From positions 2,867,001-2,931,000 of the forward strand of contig NZ_CP025113.1 of assembly GCF_002831585.1 (NCBI RefSeq): 64,000 nucleotides of DNA. Direction: 5' to 3'. Under the pieces are notes generated by a model, which was not told the origin of the DNA, ran no database searches, and worked only from the letters and a program-made list of their open reading frames with translations. Position numbers and translations under genes: made by a program. Below, one piece after another: positions 20,695-27,689 of this stretch. The number at the start of each line of letters is the position of its first letter. Position 1 is the stretch's first letter. The stretch is from Bradyrhizobium sp. SK17. GTDB lineage: Bacteria; Pseudomonadota; Alphaproteobacteria; Rhizobiales; Xanthobacteraceae.

Positions 20695-21825
20695 ATGCTC
20701 GACTGGTCAGAGACCACAGCCACCGCCAAGAAGGCACCGCCACCTGTCATGGCTGTGTCTGCCGCATCGACCGAGGCCGCCGGCCTCGGCACCATCGACC
20801 GCCATGGCGGCCGCGTCTCGGTCGACGAGAAGCGGATGATCAACTGCCGCGCCGACGTCAACCAGCTGCTGCCGCTGAAATACAAATGGGCGTGGGAGAA
20901 ATACCTCGCCGGCTGCAACAATCACTGGATGCCGACCGAGGTCTCGATGCAGGCCGACATCGCGCTGTGGAAGTCGCGCGACGGTCTCACCGAGGACGAG
21001 CGCCGCGCCATCAAGCGAAATCTCGGCTTCTTCGCGGCGTCGGAAAGCCTGGTCGCCAACAACATCGTGCTGGCGATCTACCGCCATCTCACCAACCCGG
21101 AGTGCCGGCAATATCTGTTGCGCCAGGCTTTCGAGGAAGCGGTGCATACCCACACCTTCCAGTACATCGTCGAAAGCCTCGGCCTCGATGAGGGCGAGCT
21201 GTTCAACATGTACCGCGAGGTGCCGTCGATCACCGACAAGGCGGCATGGGCGATCAAGCACACCCAGCATCTCGACGATCCCGACTTCAAGACCGGCACG
21301 CCGGCTGCCGACCAGGCGTTCCTGCGCGACCTCGTCGCGTTCTACGTGATCTTCGAGGGCATGTGGTTCTACACCGGCTTCGCGCAGATCCTGTCGCTCG
21401 GCCGCCGCAACAAGATGGTCGGGATCGCGGAGCAGTATCAGTACATCCTGCGCGACGAGAGCATTCACCTGAACTTCGGCATCGACGTCATCAACCAGAT
21501 CAAGATCGAGAATCCGCACCTGTGGACGTCGGCGTTCCAGGACGAGATCCGCGGCATGATCCGCGAGGCGGCCGAGCTCGAGGCCGCTTACGGTCGCGAT
21601 ACGATGCCGCGCGGCTTCCTCGGGCTGAATGCCGTGCTGTGCGAGCAGTACATGCACTTCATCGCCAACCGGCGCTGCGCCCAGATCGGGCTGACGCCGG
21701 TGTTCGCGGAAGCCGAGAACCCGTTCCCATGGATGTCGGAAGCGATGGACCTGAAGAAGGAGAAGAACTTCTTCGAGACCCGCGTGATCGAATACCAGAA
21801 CGGCGGCGCGCTGAGCTGGGATTGA
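20695..21825 (+). CDS. nrdB: ribonucleotide reductase small subunit, class Ic pattern
   Basis: A 376-aa ferritin-like R2 protein with AAGGA 8 bases before its start. Predicted metal ligands are Glu117, Glu148, His151, Glu221, Glu255 and His258 ([33 protein letters not shown]). The position that holds the radical tyrosine in E. coli (four residues after the first His) is Phe155, and the first ligand is Glu, not Asp. Spacing between all seven positions equals that recalled for Chlamydia trachomatis R2 (Glu89, Glu120, His123, Phe127, Glu193, Glu227, His230), which uses a Mn/Fe cofactor instead of a tyrosyl radical. The first 30 residues look disordered. Confidence 0.96.
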   Translation: MLDWSETTATAKKAPPPVMAVSAASTEAAGLGTIDRHGGRVSVDEKRMINCRADVNQLLPLKYKWAWEKYLAGCNNHWMPTEVSMQADIALWKSRDGLTEDERRAIKRNLGFFAASESLVANNIVLAIYRHLTNPECRQYLLRQAFEEAVHTHTFQYIVESLGLDEGELFNMYREVPSITDKAAWAIKHTQHLDDPDFKTGTPAADQAFLRDLVAFYVIFEGMWFYTGFAQILSLGRRNKMVGIAEQYQYILRDESIHLNFGIDVINQIKIENPHLWTSAFQDEIRGMIREAAELEAAYGRDTMPRGFLGLNAVLCEQYMHFIANRRCAQIGLTPVFAEAENPFPWMSEAMDLKKEKNFFETRVIEYQNGGALSWD

Positions 21826-21858
21826 GCGCATCGGCGCCCGTCATTCGGTAACTTGCCA

Positions 21859-21891
21859 GCGGGCCACGCAATGCGCGGCCCGCTTCATTTT
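21859..21891 (+). terminator. terminator after nrdB
   Basis: Stem GCGGGCC (21859-21865) pairs with GGCCCGC (21877-21883), with a short inner stem, followed by TTCATTTT. It lies 33 bases after the nrdB stop and before the convergent SDR gene end. Confidence 0.75.
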
Positions 21892-21913
21892 CGTGAGTTA
21901 ACGCCGGCGCGCC

Positions 21914-22687
21914 TTACTTCGTGGTGTAGCCTCCATTGACCAGGATGGTCTGGCCGGTCATCCACCAGCCCTCCGACACCAGCAGGCGAATCCACGGCAC
22001 GATGTCCTTGATGTCGGTGAGGCCGGTCTTCGAGAAGCCGGACAGCGCCGCGGCCGATTTGTGATAGGCGACCGCATCGGCGCCCTCGGCCGGATAGAAG
22101 AACGGCGTGTCCATCGGGCCCGGTCCGATCGCGGTGACCGAGATGCCGCGCGCGCCGAACTCCTTCGATGCGGCGCGGGTGAAATGCTCGACCGGCGCCT
22201 TGGTGCCGGCATAGGCCGCGTAGTATGGCGTGTAGGCGCCGAGCAGCGATGTCACCAGCGTGCAGATCTTGCCGTTGTCGTTGACGTGGCGACCGGCCTC
22301 TTTGAGAAAGAAGAACGCCGTCTTGGCGTTGACCGCGCTCATCGCGTCATATTCGGCTTCGGAGATCTCGACCATCGGCTTCTTCAGCACCTTGCCGACG
22401 GTGTTGATCGCGATGTCGGGACGCCCGACTGCGGCAACCGCATCGGTGAACAGCTTCGCCATCGCGCCGGCGGCCGTGAGGTCAGCCTGCAAGGCAACCG
22501 CCTTGGCGCCCGCGGCCTGCACCGCCGCCACCGTCGCGTCGGCATCGGCCTCGGTCGCGGCGCTGTTGTAGTGGATCGCGATCGCCTTGGCGCCATGGGC
22601 GGCGAGATCGCGCGCGATCAGGCCGCCGAGATTCTTGGCGCCGCCGGCGATGATGACGGTCTTGTCCTTGATGCTGTGGTCGGTCAT
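21914..22687 (-). CDS. short-chain dehydrogenase/reductase
   Basis: A 257-aa SDR starting at ATG 22687, chosen because GAGAGG lies just upstream and the protein then begins MTDHSIKDKTVIIAGG; an upstream extension (to 22792) is unlikely. The nucleotide-binding turn is IAGGAKNLGG, the catalytic Ser and YxxxK pair lie in LVTSLLGAYTPYYAAYAGTK, and the C-terminus ends TGQTILVNGGYTTK. It probably oxidises or reduces an alcohol/ketone with NAD(P). It is divergent from a LysR gene that is probably its regulator. Substrate unknown. Confidence 0.9.
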   Translation of the reverse strand: MTDHSIKDKTVIIAGGAKNLGGLIARDLAAHGAKAIAIHYNSAATEADADATVAAVQAAGAKAVALQADLTAAGAMAKLFTDAVAAVGRPDIAINTVGKVLKKPMVEISEAEYDAMSAVNAKTAFFFLKEAGRHVNDNGKICTLVTSLLGAYTPYYAAYAGTKAPVEHFTRAASKEFGARGISVTAIGPGPMDTPFFYPAEGADAVAYHKSAAALSGFSKTGLTDIKDIVPWIRLLVSEGWWMTGQTILVNGGYTTK

Positions 22688-22780
22688 TGGCGTTTCGCCT
22701 CTCCGGATGGTGCGGCCACGCCCTGCGGCCGCTTTCTGGAGAGGACGATATCGTCTAGGATTGGCAGATAAAGCTACCAA

Positions 22781-22801
22781 TTCTGACCTCACTTGTCAGA
22801 A
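22781..22801. promoter_or_regulatory. inverted repeat between SDR and LysR genes
   Basis: TTCTGAC (22781-22787) and GTCAGAA (22795-22801) are perfect inverted arms with a 7-base spacer, 11 bases before the LysR start codon. Size and place fit a LysR box controlling both divergent genes. Confidence 0.55.
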
Positions 22802-22812
22802 ATTGCGAACAA

Positions 22813-23733
22813 TTGGAGCCGATTCTGGACCGTATCGATCTTTTCCGCATCTTCGCCCGCGTCGTCGAATGTTCGAGCTTCACGCGGGCGGCCGACACGC
22901 TTGGCGTGCCGCGCTCGTCGGTTTCGTCGGCGGTGGCGGAGCTGGAGCAACGCGTCGGCGCACGGCTGCTGCATCGCACGACGCGCAAGGTATCTCCGAC
23001 CCATGACGGCGCGGCGTTCTACGAACGGTGCCTGCGCCTCGTCGCCGATGTCGAGGATGCCGAAACGCTGTTCCGTCAGGCCGCGGCCGAACCATCAGGC
23101 CGGCTCCGGGTCGACGTGCCGGGGAGGATCGGGCGCCTGATCATCGCGCCGGCGCTGCCGGCTTTCCTCGATCGCCATCCGCAGATCGAGATCGATCTCG
23201 GCGTCACCGACCGTGCCATCAACCTGATCGAGGATAGCGCCGACTGCGTCGTGCGCGTCGGCGCGCTCGGCGATTCCGCACTGATCGCGCGACCGCTCGG
23301 CAATCTGACGCTGATCAATGTCGCAAGCCCGGCCTACCTCGCCCGCCACGGCTCGCCGCGAATACCTGACGAGCTCGCCGCGCATTGGGCGGTCAACTAC
23401 GCCTCACCATCAACCGGCCGCATCGAGCAATGGGAGTGGTGCGAGCAGGGCGCCTCGCGTACGACAGCGGTGCGCGGCCGCGTCACGGTCAACAGCGCCG
23501 AGGCTTATATCGCCTGCTGCCTCGCCGGTCTCGGCCTTATCCAGATTCCGGCCTACGACGTGAAGCGGCATCTCGATGCCGGCGAGCTCGTCGAGGTGAT
23601 GCCGCATCACCGCGCAGCGCCGATGCCGATGACCCTGCTGTATCCGCATCGCCAGCATTTGTCGCGGCGGTTGCAGGTGTTCGCGGATTGGCTGACGGCG
23701 CTGTTGAAGGAGAAGCTGCGCGTCGCGGGCTGA
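22813..23733 (+). CDS. LysR-family transcriptional regulator
   Basis: A 306-aa regulator with TTG as the likely start. The winged helix-turn-helix is ECSSFTRAADTLGVPRSSVS at residues 19-38, followed by the substrate-binding domain (GRLRVDVPGRIGRLIIAPAL onward). The type is close to AaeR/DhmR-like regulators that control neighbouring oxidoreductases. It is divergent from the SDR gene with an inverted repeat in between, so SDR control and autoregulation are probable. The start could be a few codons later because no strong ribosome site is visible. Confidence 0.88.
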   Translation: MEPILDRIDLFRIFARVVECSSFTRAADTLGVPRSSVSSAVAELEQRVGARLLHRTTRKVSPTHDGAAFYERCLRLVADVEDAETLFRQAAAEPSGRLRVDVPGRIGRLIIAPALPAFLDRHPQIEIDLGVTDRAINLIEDSADCVVRVGALGDSALIARPLGNLTLINVASPAYLARHGSPRIPDELAAHWAVNYASPSTGRIEQWEWCEQGASRTTAVRGRVTVNSAEAYIACCLAGLGLIQIPAYDVKRHLDAGELVEVMPHHRAAPMPMTLLYPHRQHLSRRLQVFADWLTALLKEKLRVAG

Positions 23734-23785
23734 GCGGATTTCCCGTCAGGCTTCTCCGCGATGGCCGCGCAGAAGCCACGGCACG

Positions 23786-23938
23786 TCATCGCCCGCGGTT
23801 GCCGGCGCGGGTCGCGGCCGCCGTTCTCGCACGAGCCGGCTCGACCTTGGGTTGGAAGAACAAGCGGGGCGCCACCGAGACCAGTCCGAAGGTCATTCCG
23901 AGGAATGCCAGGAACGTATCGAGATAATTGAACTCCAT
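23786..23938 (-). CDS. 50-aa predicted single-span membrane protein
   Basis: A very short frame starting at ATG 23938 with a perfect GGAGG eight bases upstream. The product opens MEFNYLDTFLAFLGMTFGLV, one hydrophobic helix, then a basic tail rich in Ala, Thr and Arg. I recognise no family. The ribosome site and helix argue for a real gene; the tail composition is low complexity, so the functional part may be only the helix. Confidence 0.55.
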   Translation of the reverse strand: MEFNYLDTFLAFLGMTFGLVSVAPRLFFQPKVEPARARTAAATRAGNRGR

Positions 23939-24005
23939 TTGAGTTGCCTCCATTCGGCTTGCACAGACTTGGCGAGGTGCTTGGGCCCGGTGCAATGCGT
24001 TCGAT

Positions 24006-24064
24006 GGACCAGATATGGTCCGATACATTACTCGGTGCAATATAAACATTGATCTCGGAGCAAT
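24006..24064. promoter_or_regulatory. palindrome and direct repeats upstream of two minus-strand genes
   Basis: GGACC-AGATAT-GGTCC (24006-24021) is a perfect inverted repeat. CTCGGTGCAAT (24031) and CTCGGAGCAAT (24054) match at 10 of 11 bases and sit 23 bases apart, about two helical turns. The region lies between the 50-aa gene and the SRPBCC gene and is AT-richer than its surroundings, as expected of a promoter. Confidence 0.45.
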
Positions 24065-24082
24065 ACTTTCAATGCTCCGGGT

Positions 24083-24556
24083 TTAGGCCGCGATCCGGCC
24101 CCGCTGGCGCGGATCCGCGTGCCGCTGTTCGATGGCGTTGACGGAGTTTTCGAAGGCTTTTTCCAGGACGCCGCTGCCGATCGTGCGCAGCACGAGGCCG
24201 AGGATCCGTCCTTTGGCGTTCTTGCCGTCGCGCACCACGACCACGTCGATGTCGGTGGTGCCATCGGGCCGACGCGTGAAGCTGTAGGTGTGGCCCGATC
24301 TGCCACCCCAGACGTTGGAGTCGGTCGTGGTCAAGACGACGTGATCGGGGTTCGACCAATCGTAGTGCAGCCGCTCCCAGATGCCGTTCGAGCCCTCCGT
24401 CACGTCCGCGTGCGACGGGCCGCGATCATGCACCTTGAGATGGGCATCGGCGCTGTTGCTGAACAGCCTGGAGCGGCCCGGCCCGAAATCGGTGAGACCG
24501 GCGACGTATTGCTCGGGCGTCAACCAGGTCGTCCGGTGAAGGTGGATCGTGGACAT
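24083..24556 (-). CDS. SRPBCC-fold protein
   Basis: A 157-aa protein starting at ATG 24556; AGGAG lies 6 bases before it, while the in-frame ATG 15 bases earlier would place that site inside the gene. The pattern (MSTIHLHRTTWLTPEQYVAG, then GIWERLHYDWSNPDHVVLTT, GHTYSFTRRPDGTTDIDVVV, and a long C-terminal helix GVLEKAFENSVNAIEQR) fits a START/SRPBCC lipid- or ligand-binding fold. Function unknown. It follows a small secreted-protein gene on the same strand. Confidence 0.75.
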   Translation of the reverse strand: MSTIHLHRTTWLTPEQYVAGLTDFGPGRSRLFSNSADAHLKVHDRGPSHADVTEGSNGIWERLHYDWSNPDHVVLTTTDSNVWGGRSGHTYSFTRRPDGTTDIDVVVVRDGKNAKGRILGLVLRTIGSGVLEKAFENSVNAIEQRHADPRQRGRIAA

Positions 24557-24602
24557 CGTTGGCTCCTGCACGGGTGATGGAACGGTGCTGACGCTGCGCG
24601 GC

Positions 24603-24929
24603 TCAGTCGTAGAGCGCGTGCGACTTGCGAACCGTCAGGCTGTCGCCGGTGCGGCTGATCTCCACTGCACCGGCCTGTGTCGGCGTCGAGAGCAGCGCAC
24701 GCTGACCCGGCGCCAGTACCGACACGAAACGCACCGGCGTGCCGGCCGTGCCCTGCGCGAGCGTGGTCACGACGCGATATCCGTCCGGTTCGACCGTGTA
24801 GTAGGCGACGCCGGAGAGGTCGCCGAGATGGATGCTTTGGGCCTCGAACGGCTTCAGCCCATCCGCGTGCGCGGTTCCCCATGAGGCCAGGGTGAAGGCG
24901 GCGGCGAGAATTGTACTGCGGATCGACAT
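24603..24929 (-). CDS. small secreted protein of unknown function
   Basis: A 108-aa protein starting at ATG 24929 with GGAGG directly upstream. The signal peptide is MSIRSTILAAAFTLASWGTA with cleavage near AHA. The mature part is all-beta in character (VAYYTVEPDGYRVVTTLAQG, PVRFVSVLAPGQRALLS). No family recognised. It is divergent from a LysR gene, likely its regulator, and lies 46 bases before the SRPBCC gene on the same strand, so the two are probably cotranscribed. Confidence 0.75.
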   Translation of the reverse strand: MSIRSTILAAAFTLASWGTAHADGLKPFEAQSIHLGDLSGVAYYTVEPDGYRVVTTLAQGTAGTPVRFVSVLAPGQRALLSTPTQAGAVEISRTGDSLTVRKSHALYD

Positions 24930-25015
24930 GGGATCCTCCTTTGGCTCGGGTCTCAGAACTTGGGTGGCGGGCAATGCCGCCGGCTCCCTTGCCGAAGCAG
25001 ATGGTCAGGCTATGA

Positions 25016-25054
25016 TCATCGATCAAACAGATGAGATTGATAGTGGTCATCGAT
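25016..25054. promoter_or_regulatory. TCATCGAT direct repeat at the divergent LysR promoter
   Basis: TCATCGAT occurs at 25016-25023 and 25047-25054, 31 bases apart, between the secreted-protein gene and the LysR gene. The second copy lies just inside the called LysR start, which hints that the true start is slightly downstream. A LysR binding role is inferred. Confidence 0.4.
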
Positions 25055-25975
25055 ACCGTCAATTTAGGTCGCGTCGACCTGAACCTGCTCGTTCACCTCG
25101 ACGCGCTGTTGACCGAGCGGAGCGTGACACGGGCGGCGGCGCGCGTTGGGATCGGCCAATCCGCGATGAGCCACAACCTCGCTCGCCTACGCGAACTGCT
25201 CGATGACGAGCTGCTGACGCGGGCGGCCGACGGCATGCGCCTGACCCCGCGCGCGGTGACCTTGCTCGAGCCGGTGCGGATGGCGCTCGCGCAGGTCGAG
25301 GCGGTGCTCCGGCGCGAGCAGACCTTCGATCCGGCCACGGCGGTGCGAACCTTCAGGCTCGGCCTGTCGGACAGCATGGAAATCCTGATCATGCCGCGCC
25401 TGCTGGCCCGCATGCGCGAGATCGCGCCCGGCATTCACCTGCGGCTTTACAATGTCGATACGTCCCGCTTGCTCGATGACCTCGACGCCGACGAATTCGA
25501 TCTCGCGCTGTCCTATGGGCCGATCCAGCAGGGGCAATTGCACCACAAGCAGCGCGTGCTGTTCACCGAGAGCTTCCTTTGCATGTTCAATGCCGAGAAG
25601 ACCGGCGTCACGCCGCCGATCTCGCTCCAGGATTACATCCGGCTTCCGCACGTGCTGACCAGCCTGCGGCCGGGGCGCAGCGTGCGGGGCTTCGTCGACG
25701 ATGCCCTCGACGAACTCGGCCTGCATCGCACCGTCGTGCTGACCACGCCGCGTTTCCTCACCGTGCCGTATCTGGTGGCGCAAGCGCCTGTCATCGTCAC
25801 CATGGGCGCGCGGCTGGCGCGTCGTTTCGCCGCCGATCTCGGGCTCAGCCTCAGTCCGCCACCGGTGAAGGTCAAGGACGTCACCGTGTCACTGCTGTGG
25901 CATGCGTCCTACGATCACGATCCGGCTCACGTCTGGTTGCGCGACCAGCTGGTCAAGCTGGTCGCCGAACTGTGA
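25031..25975 (+). CDS. LysR-family regulator, NodD-like type
   Basis: A 314-aa regulator. The DNA-binding domain begins NLGRVDLNLLVHLDALLTER and contains SVTRAAARVGIGQSAMSHNL, the DLNLL-type N-terminus seen in NodD/NahR-like LysR proteins. The effector domain follows from FRLGLSDSMEILIMPRLLAR. No strong ribosome site precedes ATG 25031; GTG at 25043 is an alternative. It is divergent from the secreted-protein gene. No inducer can be inferred. Confidence 0.87.
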   Translation: MRLIVVIDTVNLGRVDLNLLVHLDALLTERSVTRAAARVGIGQSAMSHNLARLRELLDDELLTRAADGMRLTPRAVTLLEPVRMALAQVEAVLRREQTFDPATAVRTFRLGLSDSMEILIMPRLLARMREIAPGIHLRLYNVDTSRLLDDLDADEFDLALSYGPIQQGQLHHKQRVLFTESFLCMFNAEKTGVTPPISLQDYIRLPHVLTSLRPGRSVRGFVDDALDELGLHRTVVLTTPRFLTVPYLVAQAPVIVTMGARLARRFAADLGLSLSPPPVKVKDVTVSLLWHASYDHDPAHVWLRDQLVKLVAEL

Positions 25976-26012
25976 GCCGCGCACTTTCGCCTCGGCGAAG
26001 CGTGCTCGCGGG

Positions 26013-26050
26013 CTTCTGCGCGATGCCGGCATGGACGCCGCGGCGCGGGC
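26013..26050 (+). repeat. 38-bp copy of the TonB receptor 3' end (direct repeat with 27696-27733)
   Basis: This 38-base segment equals 27696-27733 at 36 of 38 positions, in the same orientation. The second copy encodes the last residues of the TonB receptor (GPRRGVYAGITQK); the first would read GPRRGVHAGIAQK but leads nowhere. The two copies bracket the TetR/EamA pair. Confidence 0.8.
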
Positions 26051-26060
26051 TCGCTTGATA

Positions 26061-26081
26061 TCAAGACCGAATGGTCTATAT
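26061..26081. promoter_or_regulatory. TetR operator candidate 1
   Basis: AGACCGAATGGTCT (26064-26077) is an inverted repeat directly upstream of the TetR gene. The surrounding 21 bases match the reverse complement of 26741-26761 at 18 of 21 positions. The ATG at 26071 lies inside this site, so the regulator start is placed at 26089. Confidence 0.7.
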
Positions 26082-26088
26082 TTACGCG

Positions 26089-26703
26089 ATGAGCCGTCAA
26101 ACCCCTGTGCAGCTGCCCCGTGGCCGCCCGAGAAGTTTCGACACGGAGGCCGCCGTCGAGCGCGCGATGAATGTGTTCTGGACGCGCGGCTACCACGCCA
26201 CCGCGCTGCCGGACCTGCTTCGCGCGACGAAGCTGTCGCGCGGCAGCCTCTACGCAGCGTTCGGTGACAAGCATTCGTTGTTCTTGCTCGCGCTCGATCG
26301 CTACATCGCCGATGCCCACACACGGATGGATCTCGAACTCGATCCGCGCCGGGATCCGGTCGAGGGCCTGCGGGCCTACCTTGCCGGCTACGTTGACCGC
26401 AACAGCGGTGCCAACGGTCGACGCGGATGCCTGCTGGTCGCCACAGCCATGGAACTGGCTGGCCGCGATGCCGACGTCGATCGTCGCATCGGGCGCTTTT
26501 TCAAAGACATGGAGGCGCGGGTGGCTGGTGCACTCTCCCGGGCGAAAGCCGCGGGCAAGTTGGCCGATGGCGTCGAGCCTTCGAGTGCGGCCCGAATTCT
26601 CGTCTGTTTCGTCGAGGGCCTGCGGGTGGTTGGCAAAACGGCACCGACGCGGATCATTTCGCAAGCCACCGTCGACGCCTTTCTCGAGCGATTCATCAGG
26701 TAA
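26089..26703 (+). CDS. TetR-family repressor of the adjacent exporter
   Basis: A 204-aa regulator starting at ATG 26089 (MSRQTPVQLPRGRPRSFDTE). The helix-turn-helix is TALPDLLRATKLSRGSLYAA at about residues 38-57, followed by FGDKHSLF. The C-terminal half is the helical ligand domain of the TetR_C_11-like type (RRGCLLVATAMELAGRDADV). A matched palindrome lies before this gene and before the EamA gene 70 bases downstream, so it most likely represses both and is released by the exported compound. Confidence 0.9.
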   Translation: MSRQTPVQLPRGRPRSFDTEAAVERAMNVFWTRGYHATALPDLLRATKLSRGSLYAAFGDKHSLFLLALDRYIADAHTRMDLELDPRRDPVEGLRAYLAGYVDRNSGANGRRGCLLVATAMELAGRDADVDRRIGRFFKDMEARVAGALSRAKAAGKLADGVEPSSAARILVCFVEGLRVVGKTAPTRIISQATVDAFLERFIR

Positions 26704-26740
26704 AGCAACCCATCGACGCCTGTCTTGTCGGCGCGCCGAT

Positions 26741-26761
26741 ATATGGACCGATCGGTCTTGA
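26741..26761. promoter_or_regulatory. TetR operator candidate 2
   Basis: GACCGATCGGTC (26746-26757) is a perfect 12-bp palindrome 13 bases before the EamA gene start region, in inverse orientation to operator candidate 1 and with the same flanking bases. Confidence 0.7.
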
Positions 26762-26773
26762 AAGAAGAAAGCC

Positions 26774-27634
26774 ATGTCTGCCATCCAGATCATCTGCGCC
26801 GTGCTCGTTCCCTTGCTCTGGGGCTATCAGTTCGTGGCCATCAAGGTGGGCGTCATGGAGTTTCCACCGCTGTTCTTCCTCGCGCTGCGCTTCCTGGCCA
26901 TCGCGCTATTGCTTGTTCCGTTCGTCAAGAGGCCGACACGCCAACAGCTCGGCCCTGTCGCCGCCATTTCGGTTTTCCTTGGCGGACTGAACTTCGGGCT
27001 GTTCTACGTTGGCCTTGGACTCGGCTCGGGGAGCATTTCGGCCGTCGCCTATCAACTCGCTCCGCCCTTCACCGTCCTGTTGGCCTGGCCACTGCTCGCG
27101 GAGCGGCCGTCGCTCACCACGTCCGCCGGCGTGGTGCTCGCCTTCGGCGGGGTGGTCGTGCTGGCAGCGGGGCCCGGCCTATCGGCCAACGCGCTTCCGC
27201 TGCTGCTCGTGATCGGGGCAGCCTTCGCGTTCGCGGTGTCCAACGTCTTGACGAAACGCTACGGCCCTTTTGATCCCTTGATGTTGATGGGGTGGTTCTC
27301 GCTGCTTACGGTGCCGCAGGTGATGTTGATGTCGTTGCTCCTCGAACATGGACAAGTCGCGAGCCTGGTCACGGCGGATCAACGAGGTTGGCTCGCGCTT
27401 GCCTACACGATCTTCATCGGAGGGATTGTCGGATTTGGGCTTTGGTTCTGGCTGATCGGTCGATGCTCGATGGGCCGCGTTGCACCGTTCGGCCTGCTGA
27501 TTCCGGTGTTCGCCCTGATTTCGAGCGTGCTGTTCCTTGGCGACCGCATGACCCCGAAGTTGATCGTCGGCGGACTGCTCGCAATTTCCGGCGTCGCCAT
27601 GACGCAGGCGAGACCGGGGACGCGGTCAGCGTGA
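26774..27634 (+). CDS. EamA/DMT-family metabolite exporter
   Basis: A 286-aa membrane protein with about ten helices in two EamA repeats: first from IICAVLVPLLWGYQFVAIKV, second from LLLVIGAAFAFAVSNVLTKR. The opening W-G-x-x-F-x-x-x-K pattern and the ending PKLIVGGLLAISGVAMTQAR are typical of this family. Such proteins usually export amino acids or small metabolites across the inner membrane. Paired operators and the TetR neighbour suggest an inducible efflux unit. Confidence 0.92.
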   Translation: MSAIQIICAVLVPLLWGYQFVAIKVGVMEFPPLFFLALRFLAIALLLVPFVKRPTRQQLGPVAAISVFLGGLNFGLFYVGLGLGSGSISAVAYQLAPPFTVLLAWPLLAERPSLTTSAGVVLAFGGVVVLAAGPGLSANALPLLLVIGAAFAFAVSNVLTKRYGPFDPLMLMGWFSLLTVPQVMLMSLLLEHGQVASLVTADQRGWLALAYTIFIGGIVGFGLWFWLIGRCSMGRVAPFGLLIPVFALISSVLFLGDRMTPKLIVGGLLAISGVAMTQARPGTRSA

Positions 27635-27689
27635 ATCCGGAAGTCGCGTCTTGGCGACCTCCGGATTTGGATTCTTCGGCGATCAGCCG

